From: CAYRVX01 sp964642165
GTDB lineage: Bacteria > Planctomycetota > Phycisphaerae > SM23-33
DNA length: 23,984 bases
Direction of reading: 5' to 3'
NCBI GenBank assembly: GCA_964642165.1
Contig: CAZXOC010000085.1
Location: forward strand, 1 to 23,984
The notes beneath the pieces were generated by a model that was not told the DNA's origin, made no database searches, and saw only the letters and a program-made list of their open reading frames with translations. This document shows, in pieces, positions 14,940 to 21,331 of the stretch; the first letter of the stretch is position 1; every line of letters starts with the position of its first letter. Both the position numbers and the translations under genes were made by a program.

Positions 14940-15474
14940 GCCTGCGCCACCGGCCGTGGCGTACGTGGCCGTCGGCTCCAACATCGAGCCGCGGAAGAAC
15001 ATCCCCGCGGCGCTGGCGCTGCTGCGGGAGCACGTCACGGTCGCCGGCGTGTCGACCTTCTACCGCAGCGCGGCGGTGGGACCCGACGGACGCACGAACC
15101 GCGCCCAAAGCGACTTCGTCAACGGCGTGTTCGAGGTCCGGGCGACCCCGCCGCCGCGCGAGCTGAAGTACGGCGTCCTGCGGCGGATCGAGGAGCGGCT
15201 CGGCCGCGTGCGCACGGCCGACAAGTTCGCCCCGCGGACGATCGACCTGGACGTGGCGCTGTATGGCGACGACGTGATCGACGAGCCGGGCCTGAAGCTG
15301 CCCGCGCCGGACATCGCGCGGCCGTTCGTGGCCGTCCCGCTGCTGGAGCTGGCGCCGGATCTCGTCTTGCCTCATACGCACGAGCCCCTATCCTGTCTAT
15401 GGCGCGGCGGCGTTGCCGGGCTGACGGCGGATGCCGAGCTCACCCGCGCGCTGAAGGAGATCTGCCAGAGATGA
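14932..15474 (+). CDS. folK: 2-amino-4-hydroxy-6-hydroxymethyldihydropteridine diphosphokinase (HPPK)
   Basis: Transfers pyrophosphate from ATP to 6-hydroxymethyldihydropterin, the step after FolB. 180 residues. Seen: AYVAVGSNIEPRKNI at the start of the fold, STFYRSAAVG, DFVNGVFEV, RIEERLGRVR and the signature DKFAPRTIDLDVALYGD with the magnesium-binding Asp pair. The C-terminal 40 residues are more variable. It shares four bases with folE (ATGA). Context and motifs leave little doubt. Confidence 0.95.
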   Translation: MPEPAPPAVAYVAVGSNIEPRKNIPAALALLREHVTVAGVSTFYRSAAVGPDGRTNRAQSDFVNGVFEVRATPPPRELKYGVLRRIEERLGRVRTADKFAPRTIDLDVALYGDDVIDEPGLKLPAPDIARPFVAVPLLELAPDLVLPHTHEPLSCLWRGGVAGLTADAELTRALKEICQR

Positions 15475-16037
15475 ACGTCGAACGCGTCAGGGAGCTGGTT
15501 CGCGAGCTGCTGGTCGAGATCGGCGAGGACCCCGACCGCGAGGGGCTCGTCCGGACGCCGCAGCGGGTCGCCGAGGCCTACGAGTTCCTCACGCAGGGCT
15601 ACCAGCAGCGCCTGGAGGACGTGATCAACAACGCCGTCTTCGAGTCCGAGGCGAACAACATGATCATCGTCCGCGACATCGAGGTGTTCAGCCTGTGCGA
15701 GCACCACATGCTGCCCTTCTACGGGCGGTGCCACATCGGGTACATCGCGCGCGACAAGGTGCTGGGCGTCAGCAAGGTGGCGCGGATCATGGACCTCTAC
15801 GCGCGGCGGCTCCAGATCCAGGAGCGCCTGACGCGCCAGATCGCCCGCGCGGTGAAGGACTCGGTGAACGCCGAGGGCGTCGGCGTCGTGATCGAGGCCC
15901 GCCACCTCTGCATGGTCATGCGGGGCGTGGAGAAGCAGAATTCCGTCATGACCACCTCCAGCGTGCTGGGCAGCTTCCACGACGACGCGCCCACCCGGAT
16001 GGAGTTCCTCGACCTGATCAGCCGGCACATCACCTGA
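15471..16037 (+). CDS. folE: GTP cyclohydrolase I
   Basis: Converts GTP to 7,8-dihydroneopterin triphosphate, the first step of the folate pathway. 188 residues, typical. Seen: REGLVRTPQRVAEAYEFLTQGY, SLCEHHMLPFYGRCHIGYI with zinc ligands Cys76 and His79, and RHLCMVMRGVEKQNSVMTTS with the third ligand Cys147. It is therefore the zinc-dependent type IA enzyme. The ATG at 15471 overlaps the folK stop; an upstream in-frame extension runs inside folK and is not needed. Last gene of the overlapping block; yihY follows after 42 bases and may be read through. Confidence 0.96.
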   Translation: MNVERVRELVRELLVEIGEDPDREGLVRTPQRVAEAYEFLTQGYQQRLEDVINNAVFESEANNMIIVRDIEVFSLCEHHMLPFYGRCHIGYIARDKVLGVSKVARIMDLYARRLQIQERLTRQIARAVKDSVNAEGVGVVIEARHLCMVMRGVEKQNSVMTTSSVLGSFHDDAPTRMEFLDLISRHIT

Positions 16038-16079
16038 CCCGAGGGCCCCGCGGCGGCCCGAGCCGGGAAGGGGACGCCC

Positions 16080-17534
16080 ATGAAGTGGCTTCAGCGGCTC
16101 CAGGAGCACGTCGGACGGCTCTGGACCTCCCCGGGCCAGGAGCTCGGGCGCGGGGCGCGCTTCGTGCAGTTCCAACTGAGGCTCTGGCACTTCTGCGCGC
16201 GCCGGCTGCGGGAAAACAACGCCATGGCGATGAGCTCGGCGCTGTCGTTCCGCACGATCTTCGCGCTGGTTCCGGCGATCGTCCTGGCGGTGGTCGTCGC
16301 GCGGGCCTTCGGCCTGGTGGACTACGGCAAGCGTCTGCTTCGCCAGGGCCTCGAGCAGAGCGGCCTGTCCCGTATCCAGACGGTGACGACCCAGCCCGGC
16401 GGGCGCGGGGCCGCCTCGGCACCCGCGGCGAGCCAGCCGGCGAGCCGTCCGCAGGCGCCCCCCGCCCCGGGCAGCCAGGCACCCGCCGAGGCGGCCAGCC
16501 AGCCGGCCGGGGAGACGGGCAAGGTCATCAACGTCGCCGAACAGATCGAAGGGGTCGTCAACCAAGTAGAGAGCAAGCTCACCTTCGGACGCGTCGGGCC
16601 GATCGGCTTGGCGCTGCTGATCTGGTCGGCCCTGACGCTGGCGACCACGGTCGAGCGGTCGCTGAACCGCATCTTCGGCGCGCCCCGCTCCCGGAGCCTC
16701 GGGCGGCGCGTGCTGCTGTACTGGGCGGCCCTGACGCTCGGGCCCATGGCCTTCGCCCTGGCCGACTACGCCGGCAACCGGACCGTCGCCTTCTTCGGGA
16801 GGGTCGGCGGCCTGTCGTTCCTCCTGGCCGCCGTCGGGTGGATCCAGCCCGTCGTCGTGGGCGTCGTCGTGCTGGTCTGTCTCTACATCTGGGTGCCGAA
16901 CACCCACGTCAGCAAGCGGGCCGCCTTCGGCGGGGCGGTGGTGGCGTTTCCCGCCTGGCTGGTCGCGCGGTGGGCCTTCAGCCTGTACGTCCGCGAGGTC
17001 GTCGGCGCGGGCTCCCTGTACGGCTCGCTGGGGCTGCTGCCCCTGTTCCTGCTGTGGCTGAACCTGTCGTGGTGGATCTTCCTGTTCGGTGCGGAGATTG
17101 CCCACACGGCCGTCAGCGTGGGGGAGATGGCCTTCGCCGAGCGCGCCGAGCGGACTTTCCTGGGGCCGTGGGAGCTTCTGGCCGCCGCGTTGGCGATTGC
17201 CGCGCGGCATGCCTCCGGGGCGGGTCCGGCGACGGCCGACGACGTCGCGGGACGCCTCCGCCTGCCGCAGACCCGCGTCGAGCCGCTCCTCGACCGCCTG
17301 GTGGCGGCCGACGCCATCTGCCGGGTGGAGCGCGCCGAGGAGACGGCCTACGTGCCGTCCCGCGCGCCCGCGATGATCCGCGTGGACGAGGTCCTGGGGC
17401 TGGCCCCTCCCGCGGGCGGGGCGTCGGGTTCGCCGCTCGGATCGGACCTGGCCGAGCCGATCCAGCGGGTGCGCGCGGCGGCACAGCGGGCACTGGCGGA
17501 CACGACGCTTGCGGACCTGCTGGACGGGGAGTAG
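16080..17534 (+). CDS. YihY/BrkB-family inner membrane protein with C-terminal winged-helix-like domain
   Basis: 484 residues. Membrane core of the YihY/virulence factor BrkB family (once misnamed RNase BN): ENNAMAMSSALSFRTIFALVPAI (about 46-68) is the family signature, followed by further membrane segments around 185-205, 215-235, 250-285, 295-315 and 320-345. A Pro/Ala/Gln-rich insertion (about 104-146, with two ASQPA repeats) sits between the first and second membrane segments. The C-terminal 110 residues are soluble: ATADDVAGRLRLPQTRVEPL and LLDRLVAADAICRVERAE look like a winged helix, a known addition in some family members. Function unknown. GGGAAGGGGA lies just upstream of the ATG. Confidence 0.88.
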   Translation: MKWLQRLQEHVGRLWTSPGQELGRGARFVQFQLRLWHFCARRLRENNAMAMSSALSFRTIFALVPAIVLAVVVARAFGLVDYGKRLLRQGLEQSGLSRIQTVTTQPGGRGAASAPAASQPASRPQAPPAPGSQAPAEAASQPAGETGKVINVAEQIEGVVNQVESKLTFGRVGPIGLALLIWSALTLATTVERSLNRIFGAPRSRSLGRRVLLYWAALTLGPMAFALADYAGNRTVAFFGRVGGLSFLLAAVGWIQPVVVGVVVLVCLYIWVPNTHVSKRAAFGGAVVAFPAWLVARWAFSLYVREVVGAGSLYGSLGLLPLFLLWLNLSWWIFLFGAEIAHTAVSVGEMAFAERAERTFLGPWELLAAALAIAARHASGAGPATADDVAGRLRLPQTRVEPLLDRLVAADAICRVERAEETAYVPSRAPAMIRVDEVLGLAPPAGGASGSPLGSDLAEPIQRVRAAAQRALADTTLADLLDGE

Positions 17535-17564
17535 CCGCCGGCGGGGCCTGCGGGCTGCGGGCCG

Positions 17565-17942
17565 TCAGGCGGGGCTGACCTCGAGCAGCTCGTTGACGGC
17601 CTCGACGAGCCGGGCCGGGCCGAAGGGCTTGGGCAGGCACACGTTGGCGCCCAGGCGTTCGGCCAGGTGAAGGTAGGCCTCCGACGGGGCCATGCCCCCG
17701 CCGGAGATGGCGATGATCTTGGCGTCGGGGCAGTCCTCGCGGATCTCCCGGATGGTCTCGAGACCCTCCTTCTCCGGCATGATCAGGTCGATGATGAGCA
17801 CGTCCGGGCGTGGCTCGCCCGACAGCCTCATCGCCTCGCGCCCGTCGGCGGCCTCCTCGACCTCATGACCGTGGGGCTCGAGGATCCGGCGGATCAGGCG
17901 CCGGATCTGCTCGTCGTCGTCTGCGATCAGGATCCTGGGCAT
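17565..17942 (-). CDS. Single-receiver-domain response regulator (CheY-like)
   Basis: 125 residues, receiver domain only. Seen: acidic pocket ADDDEQ (Asp8-10), phosphorylation site Asp52 in IIDLIMPEKEG, Ser80 in AISGGG, and Lys105 in CLPKPFG, so all phospho-transfer residues are present. With no output domain it probably acts by protein contact in a phosphorelay. No histidine kinase is in the window. ATG at 17942 is chosen because it begins the fold (MPRILIADDD) and follows GAGGAG; an in-frame upstream extension of 21 codons is Arg-rich and not conserved-looking. Convergent with yihY, 30 bases apart. Confidence 0.92.
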   Translation of the reverse strand: MPRILIADDDEQIRRLIRRILEPHGHEVEEAADGREAMRLSGEPRPDVLIIDLIMPEKEGLETIREIREDCPDAKIIAISGGGMAPSEAYLHLAERLGANVCLPKPFGPARLVEAVNELLEVSPA

Positions 17943-18058
17943 ACTCCTCGCCCTTGCTTCTCTCGCTGGCCGGGGACGCTCCCGCTTCCCGCCCCGCGCA
18001 CCCACGGGGCGCCCCGCGGAACCCGCGTCCCGCCGTGGCCAAGCACGAACTAATTCCT

Positions 18059-18106
18059 CTATACTACTTTATCGGCTAACGGGGCCCCGCGGCCAGCGAT
18101 TCCCAT
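18059..18106 (-). other. Possible short leader peptide (15 codons) upstream of the response regulator
   Basis: ATG at 18106 with AGGAG (18111-18115) four bases upstream and a -10-like TAGAAT (18120-18125) a further four bases away; it reads MGIAGRGAPLADKVV and stops at 18059, 116 bases before the response regulator start. Short frames with a chance Shine-Dalgarno are common, so this is tentative. Confidence 0.2.
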
Positions 18107-18187
18107 AATTCTCCTGATTATTCTAATACGCAGAACGTGCCCATCGCCCACCGAACGTCGTAGGTCTCGGCGCGGCCGATTCCTGGG

Positions 18188-18216
18188 TTGCATGGGCCGC
18201 GAAGTTCCGGTATGGT
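18188..18216 (+). promoter_or_regulatory. Probable promoter of the lipoprotein gene at 18275
   Basis: TTGCAT (18188-18193) and TATGGT (18211-18216) are 17 bases apart, each with four of six consensus matches. The predicted leader is about 52 bases and ends with GGAAGGTG before the GTG start. Confidence 0.45.
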
Positions 18217-18274
18217 TTCTGGGTTGCCGACGGGCTGGGAATGCCGCCAAGGGCGCTCTGGAAGGTGATGCCAA

Positions 18275-18892
18275 GTGAAACGGTTCGGCTTGCTGCTTCT
18301 CCTCGTGGGGCTTGCGGGAGGCTGTAGCGCGCGAAAGTTCTCCACGACCTCGCGTTCGGCCATCGAGCAGCTCCTGCTGTCCAGCGCGATGGACCGCGTC
18401 CTGGAGAAGTTCGACATGCCCATGCTGAAGGGCAGGAACGTCTTCATGGACTTCTCGAACTTCCAGGGGACCGACGTGGGATACGCCACCGTGGCGCTTC
18501 GGGCCAAGGTCGCCCAGACGGGTGCCACGCTCGTGACGTCCGCCGACAAGGCCGACTACGTCATGGAAGTCGCCTCCGGGGCCCTGGCGATGGAGCACAA
18601 GAGCGGCTTGGTGGGCCTGCCGCCGCTGCCCGTCCCGCAGGCGGGGCTGCCCACGCCGGAGGTGCCCTTCTACAAGAGCATCGAGCAGACGGCGATCGTC
18701 AAGCTGCTGGTCTTCGTGCACGCGAAGGGGCAGTTCGTCGCCGCCGACCAGTACTACGCCAAGAGCGACCGCGACGAGAGCTTCATCCTCTGGTACCGCT
18801 TCCAGCGGGCGGACGACGTCCGCGAGGGCTGGGATCGCGCCGACATGAAACTGACCCGGAAGGCCGCCGAATCGGTGACGGGGTCGAAGTAG
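18275..18892 (+). CDS. Small lipoprotein of unknown function
   Basis: 205 residues. The GTG at 18275 is chosen because GGAAGGTG lies about seven bases upstream and the product then opens with a textbook lipoprotein signal, MKRFGLLLLLVGLAGGC, lipidated at Cys17. The mature part begins ARKFSTTSRSAIEQLLLSSAMDR and contains GRNVFMDFSNFQGTD, a pattern that resembles planctomycete lipoproteins annotated only by DUF numbers (possibly DUF6655; not certain). No enzyme motif. The nucleoside-like alternation of strands and an AxxAVKLL segment give no functional lead. Likely monocistronic: a hairpin begins at its stop codon and the next gene has its own promoter. Confidence 0.75.
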   Translation: MKRFGLLLLLVGLAGGCSARKFSTTSRSAIEQLLLSSAMDRVLEKFDMPMLKGRNVFMDFSNFQGTDVGYATVALRAKVAQTGATLVTSADKADYVMEVASGALAMEHKSGLVGLPPLPVPQAGLPTPEVPFYKSIEQTAIVKLLVFVHAKGQFVAADQYYAKSDRDESFILWYRFQRADDVREGWDRADMKLTRKAAESVTGSK

Positions 18893-18911
18893 CGCCGCGG
18901 CCGGCGGCGCT
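18891..18911 (+). terminator. Hairpin overlapping the lipoprotein stop codon
   Basis: AGCGCCGC (18891-18898) and GCGGCGCT (18904-18911) form a perfect 8-bp stem with loop GGCCG. The left arm begins inside the TAG stop codon (18890-18892). No U-tract follows; a G-rich stretch does. Confidence 0.45.
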
Positions 18912-18969
18912 CGCGGGGGGCGCGGCTCCAGCGGCCCGGTCGACCGCTCCGCGGGTGGCCTCGGCGGGT

Positions 18970-18999
18970 TTGGTTCGGCTTCCCTCGCCGCGCTATGAT
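18970..18999 (+). promoter_or_regulatory. Promoter of the DsbD-alpha-like / tandem-redoxin pair
   Basis: TTGGTT (18970-18975) and TATGAT (18994-18999, five of six) are 18 bases apart. The start codon at 19073 lies about 66 bases beyond the predicted transcription start, with GAGGAGAC before it. Confidence 0.5.
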
Positions 19000-19072
19000 T
19001 AGGGGCGGGAGACGCCGGTGCTCGACGGCGCCGGTTCCGCCGTCGGGCCTGTCGCCCCGAGGAGACGAGTCC

Positions 19073-20083
19073 ATGGACGTCCGGCCATGCCATCCATCAC
19101 GCCGACGGGTCGCTGCCCACGCCTTGGCGGTGGCGGCGGCTGTCCTGGTGGCCTCGGCCGGGGCGTCGCCGCGCAGTGAGATCGGACTCGCGCTGCACGC
19201 CGGCGGGAAAGCGCCCCCGCCGAAGCCGGTGCGGGCCGAGCTGCTCGCCGACGTCGAGGCGATCCAGCCCGGGCGCACGTTCCACTTGGGCGTGCGCCTG
19301 CACGTCCAGCCGGGCTGGCACGTCTACTGGAAGGACCCCGGCGACGCGGGGCTCGCCACCTCCGTCGAGTTCGCCCTGCCCAAGGGGTTCCGCGCCGGCG
19401 AGCTCCGCTGGCCCGTGCCGGTGACGTTCCGCCAGCCGGGCGACATCGTGGGCTACGGCTACGAGAACGCCGTCCTGCTGGCGGCCGAGATCACGCCGCC
19501 GGCAAAGCTCCCGCCGGGCGGCGCCGTCGAGTTCCGCGCCGAGGTGGCCTGGCTGGGATGCAAGGCCATGTGTGTCCCCGGGGAGCAAAGCGTCCGGCTG
19601 ACGCTTCCGACGGCGGCGGCCGCGCGCCCGGCCAACACGGAGATCTTCCGGCGCTGGCGGCGGCGCCTGCCCGTCGCCGCCGCCGACAAGGAGGCCCCGG
19701 CCGACGCCGCGGTCGCCGGGCGGATCCCGCCGGGCGAGACCTCGGGGCAGTTCACCATCCGCCTTCAGTGGAAGAAGCCGCCGCCGCGCGTCGAGTGGTA
19801 CCCCGCCGGCGGGCGGGCCGTCCGCGTCGAGAACGCGTCCATCCGGACGGAGGGCGCCCGGACGCGCATCGCATTCCAGGCCTCGTCCCTCACGGGCGCC
19901 CGGGACGTGCCCCGGGCGCTCGAGGTCGTCGTCGTCGGACGCGGCGCCAAGGGCGTCTCGCGCGGGCTGGTGCTGCGCGTGCCCCTGCGGCCGTCGCGGC
20001 GCTCCGCCGACGACGTACCGAAGCCATCCCCCCGAACCCCGCTGCCGGCGCCCGGCCGGCAGAGAGAAAGGAGCCCGACATGA
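19073..20083 (+). CDS. Secreted DsbD N-terminal (alpha) domain-like protein
   Basis: 336 residues. The ATG at 19073 follows GGAGACGAG and gives a signal peptide (Arg-rich start, then AAHALAVAAAVLVASAGA); the frame is open further upstream without a signal. From about residue 55 the sequence matches the periplasmic DsbD-alpha/DsbC-corrector family (PF11412-like): LHVQPGWHVYWKDPGDAG, the YGYENAVLLAAEI strand, and EVAWLGCKAMCVPGE with the redox pair Cys163-x3-Cys167. In DsbD this domain passes electrons to periplasmic partners, drawing them from a membrane domain and a C-terminal thioredoxin domain; here both are absent and no membrane helix follows. Its stop overlaps the next gene (ATGA), so the two products are translated together. 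Confidence 0.8.
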   Translation: MDVRPCHPSRRRVAAHALAVAAAVLVASAGASPRSEIGLALHAGGKAPPPKPVRAELLADVEAIQPGRTFHLGVRLHVQPGWHVYWKDPGDAGLATSVEFALPKGFRAGELRWPVPVTFRQPGDIVGYGYENAVLLAAEITPPAKLPPGGAVEFRAEVAWLGCKAMCVPGEQSVRLTLPTAAAARPANTEIFRRWRRRLPVAAADKEAPADAAVAGRIPPGETSGQFTIRLQWKKPPPRVEWYPAGGRAVRVENASIRTEGARTRIAFQASSLTGARDVPRALEVVVVGRGAKGVSRGLVLRVPLRPSRRSADDVPKPSPRTPLPAPGRQRERSPT

Positions 20084-21234
20084 TTCGCAGAGCACCCGTA
20101 GCATTCGCCGTGACCCTGGGGCTTGTCGCCGCGCTGGCGTTCGCCCCGCCGCTGTGGGCAGAGAAGCAGGCCAAGAAGCCGCCGCCCGCCAAGCCGACCG
20201 TCGCGACGCTCGGCAAGCCCGCGCCGGACTTCACGCTGACCGACCACGCCGGCAAGCCCTGCCGCCTCGGCGAGCTCAAGGGAAAGGTCGTCGTGCTGGA
20301 GTGGCTGAACCCGGACTGCCCCTACTCGCGCCGCCACTACACCAAACCGACGATGAAGCGACTGGCCGAGAACTACGCCCCGAAGGGCGTGGTCTGGCTG
20401 GCCGTCAACACCACGAACTACTGGACCACCGAGAAGAACGCCGGGTGGGTCAAGAAGAACAAGCTGCCCTACCGCGTGCTGAACGACCAGTCGGGCGACG
20501 TTGGGCGGCTCTACGGCGCCAAGACCACGCCCGACATGCGGATCATCGACGCCAAGGGCGTGCTGGTCTACGCCGGCGGCATCGATGACGACCCGCGAGG
20601 CAAGAAGGACTCGCCCACCAACCACGTCGACCGGGCCCTGGCGGAGCTGACGGCCGGAAAGAAGGTCTCCACGCCGCAGACGCGGTCGTACGGCTGCTCC
20701 GTCAAGTACGCCAAGCCGGTACCGAAGGCACCCGACTTCACGCTGACCGACCACGCGGGCAAGAAACGCCGCCTGAGTGACTACCGGGGCAAGGTCGTGG
20801 TGCTGGAGTGGATCAACCCCGATTGCCCGATCTCCCGACGGCATTACACCACGCCGACGATGAAGACGCTCGCCGGGAAATACGGCCCGAAGGGCGTGGT
20901 CTGGCTGGCGATCAACACGACGCACTACTGGACGCCGGCCAAGAACAAGGCCTGGATCGAGAAGTACTCCCTGCCCTACCCGATCCTGGACGACAGCTCC
21001 GGGGAGGTCGGGCGGCTCTACGGTGCCAAGACCACCCCCGACATGCGGATCATCGACAAGACGGGCCGGCTCGTCTACAGCGGCGCCATCGATGACAACC
21101 CGCGGGGCAAGCTCGCCAAGCCCACGAACTACGTCGCCAAGGCGCTGGACGAGTTGCTGGCGGGCAAGAAAGTCGCCACGGCGCAGACGCGGCCGTACGG
21201 CTGCTCCGTCAAGTACGCCAAGAAGCCGAAGTGA
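20080..21234 (+). CDS. Secreted protein with two tandem redoxin (AhpC/TSA-thioredoxin-like) domains
   Basis: 384 residues: signal peptide (MIRRAPVAFAVTLGLVAALA, cleavage likely near LWA-E at 27), a Lys/Pro-rich linker, then two redoxin units at about 48-210 and 217-379. Each has APDFTLTDHAGK, GKVVVLEW, NPDCPxSRRHY (Cys80, Cys249), RLYGAKTTPDMRIID and a closing YGCSVKY (Cys206, Cys375). The units align with a constant 169-residue offset and no gaps, about 70% identical by eye. The single Cys of CPxS plus a distant C-terminal Cys suggests a peroxiredoxin-like or atypical thiol reductase rather than a CxxC thioredoxin; the family role is not settled. Shine-Dalgarno AAAGGAG. Overlaps the DsbD-alpha-like gene by four bases. 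Confidence 0.88.
   Translation: MIRRAPVAFAVTLGLVAALAFAPPLWAEKQAKKPPPAKPTVATLGKPAPDFTLTDHAGKPCRLGELKGKVVVLEWLNPDCPYSRRHYTKPTMKRLAENYAPKGVVWLAVNTTNYWTTEKNAGWVKKNKLPYRVLNDQSGDVGRLYGAKTTPDMRIIDAKGVLVYAGGIDDDPRGKKDSPTNHVDRALAELTAGKKVSTPQTRSYGCSVKYAKPVPKAPDFTLTDHAGKKRRLSDYRGKVVVLEWINPDCPISRRHYTTPTMKTLAGKYGPKGVVWLAINTTHYWTPAKNKAWIEKYSLPYPILDDSSGEVGRLYGAKTTPDMRIIDKTGRLVYSGAIDDNPRGKLAKPTNYVAKALDELLAGKKVATAQTRPYGCSVKYAKKPK
20221..21216 (+). repeat. In-frame tandem duplication of a redoxin domain, period 507 bases
   Basis: Unit 1 is 20221-20709 and unit 2 is 20728-21216, exactly 507 bases apart. Similarity reaches the DNA level: the 48 bases from 20503 and from 21010 differ at only two positions, both silent. 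This argues for an intragenic duplication that is fairly recent or is kept alike by gene conversion. Confidence 0.9.
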
Positions 21235-21245
21235 CGCCGCGGGAG

Positions 21246-21263
21246 CCGCCCGCCGGCGGGCGG
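21246..21263. terminator. 18-bp perfect palindrome after the tandem-redoxin gene
   Basis: CCGCCCGCCGGCGGGCGG reads the same on both strands and begins 12 bases after the stop at 21234. As RNA it could fold only with a few central bases unpaired. It is the first of two inverted repeats in this convergent gap. Confidence 0.4.
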
Positions 21264-21304
21264 ACGGGCGGCGGAGTTGCCGGAAGAGCGACGGGCACAG
21301 CGGA

Positions 21305-21326
21305 CGGGCCGCCTCCGGGCGGCCCG
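21305..21326 (+). terminator. 9-bp GC hairpin with a C(UCCG)G tetraloop
   Basis: CGGGCCGCC (21305-21313) and GGCGGCCCG (21318-21326) pair perfectly around TCCG. In the plus-strand RNA this is a C(UCCG)G loop of the extra-stable UNCG class, followed by CUUGCU, a weak pyrimidine tract. It lies just past the end of the minus-strand HD-GYP gene (stop at 21332), so it may serve both convergent transcripts. Confidence 0.6.
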
Positions 21327-21331
21327 CTTGC

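Larger units (their letters stand above)
17943..18274. other. Divergent intergenic region, 332 bases
   Basis: Longest gene-free stretch of the window. The left half is GC-rich; 18049-18128 is an AT-rich island unusual for this DNA, holding TATACT (18060-18065, plus) with a possible TGGCCA -35 (18036-18041), and TAGAAT (18120-18125, minus). On the minus strand a 15-codon frame starts at 18106 behind AGGAG. A plausible promoter for the lipoprotein gene lies at 18188-18216. No RNA gene was recognised. Confidence 0.6.

Noticed and set aside
15372..17210. 612-codon minus-strand frame opposite folE and yihY
   Set aside because: Composition is low-complexity and rich in Arg, Asp, Gln and His, as expected when GC-rich coding DNA is read on the other strand; folE and yihY are secure.
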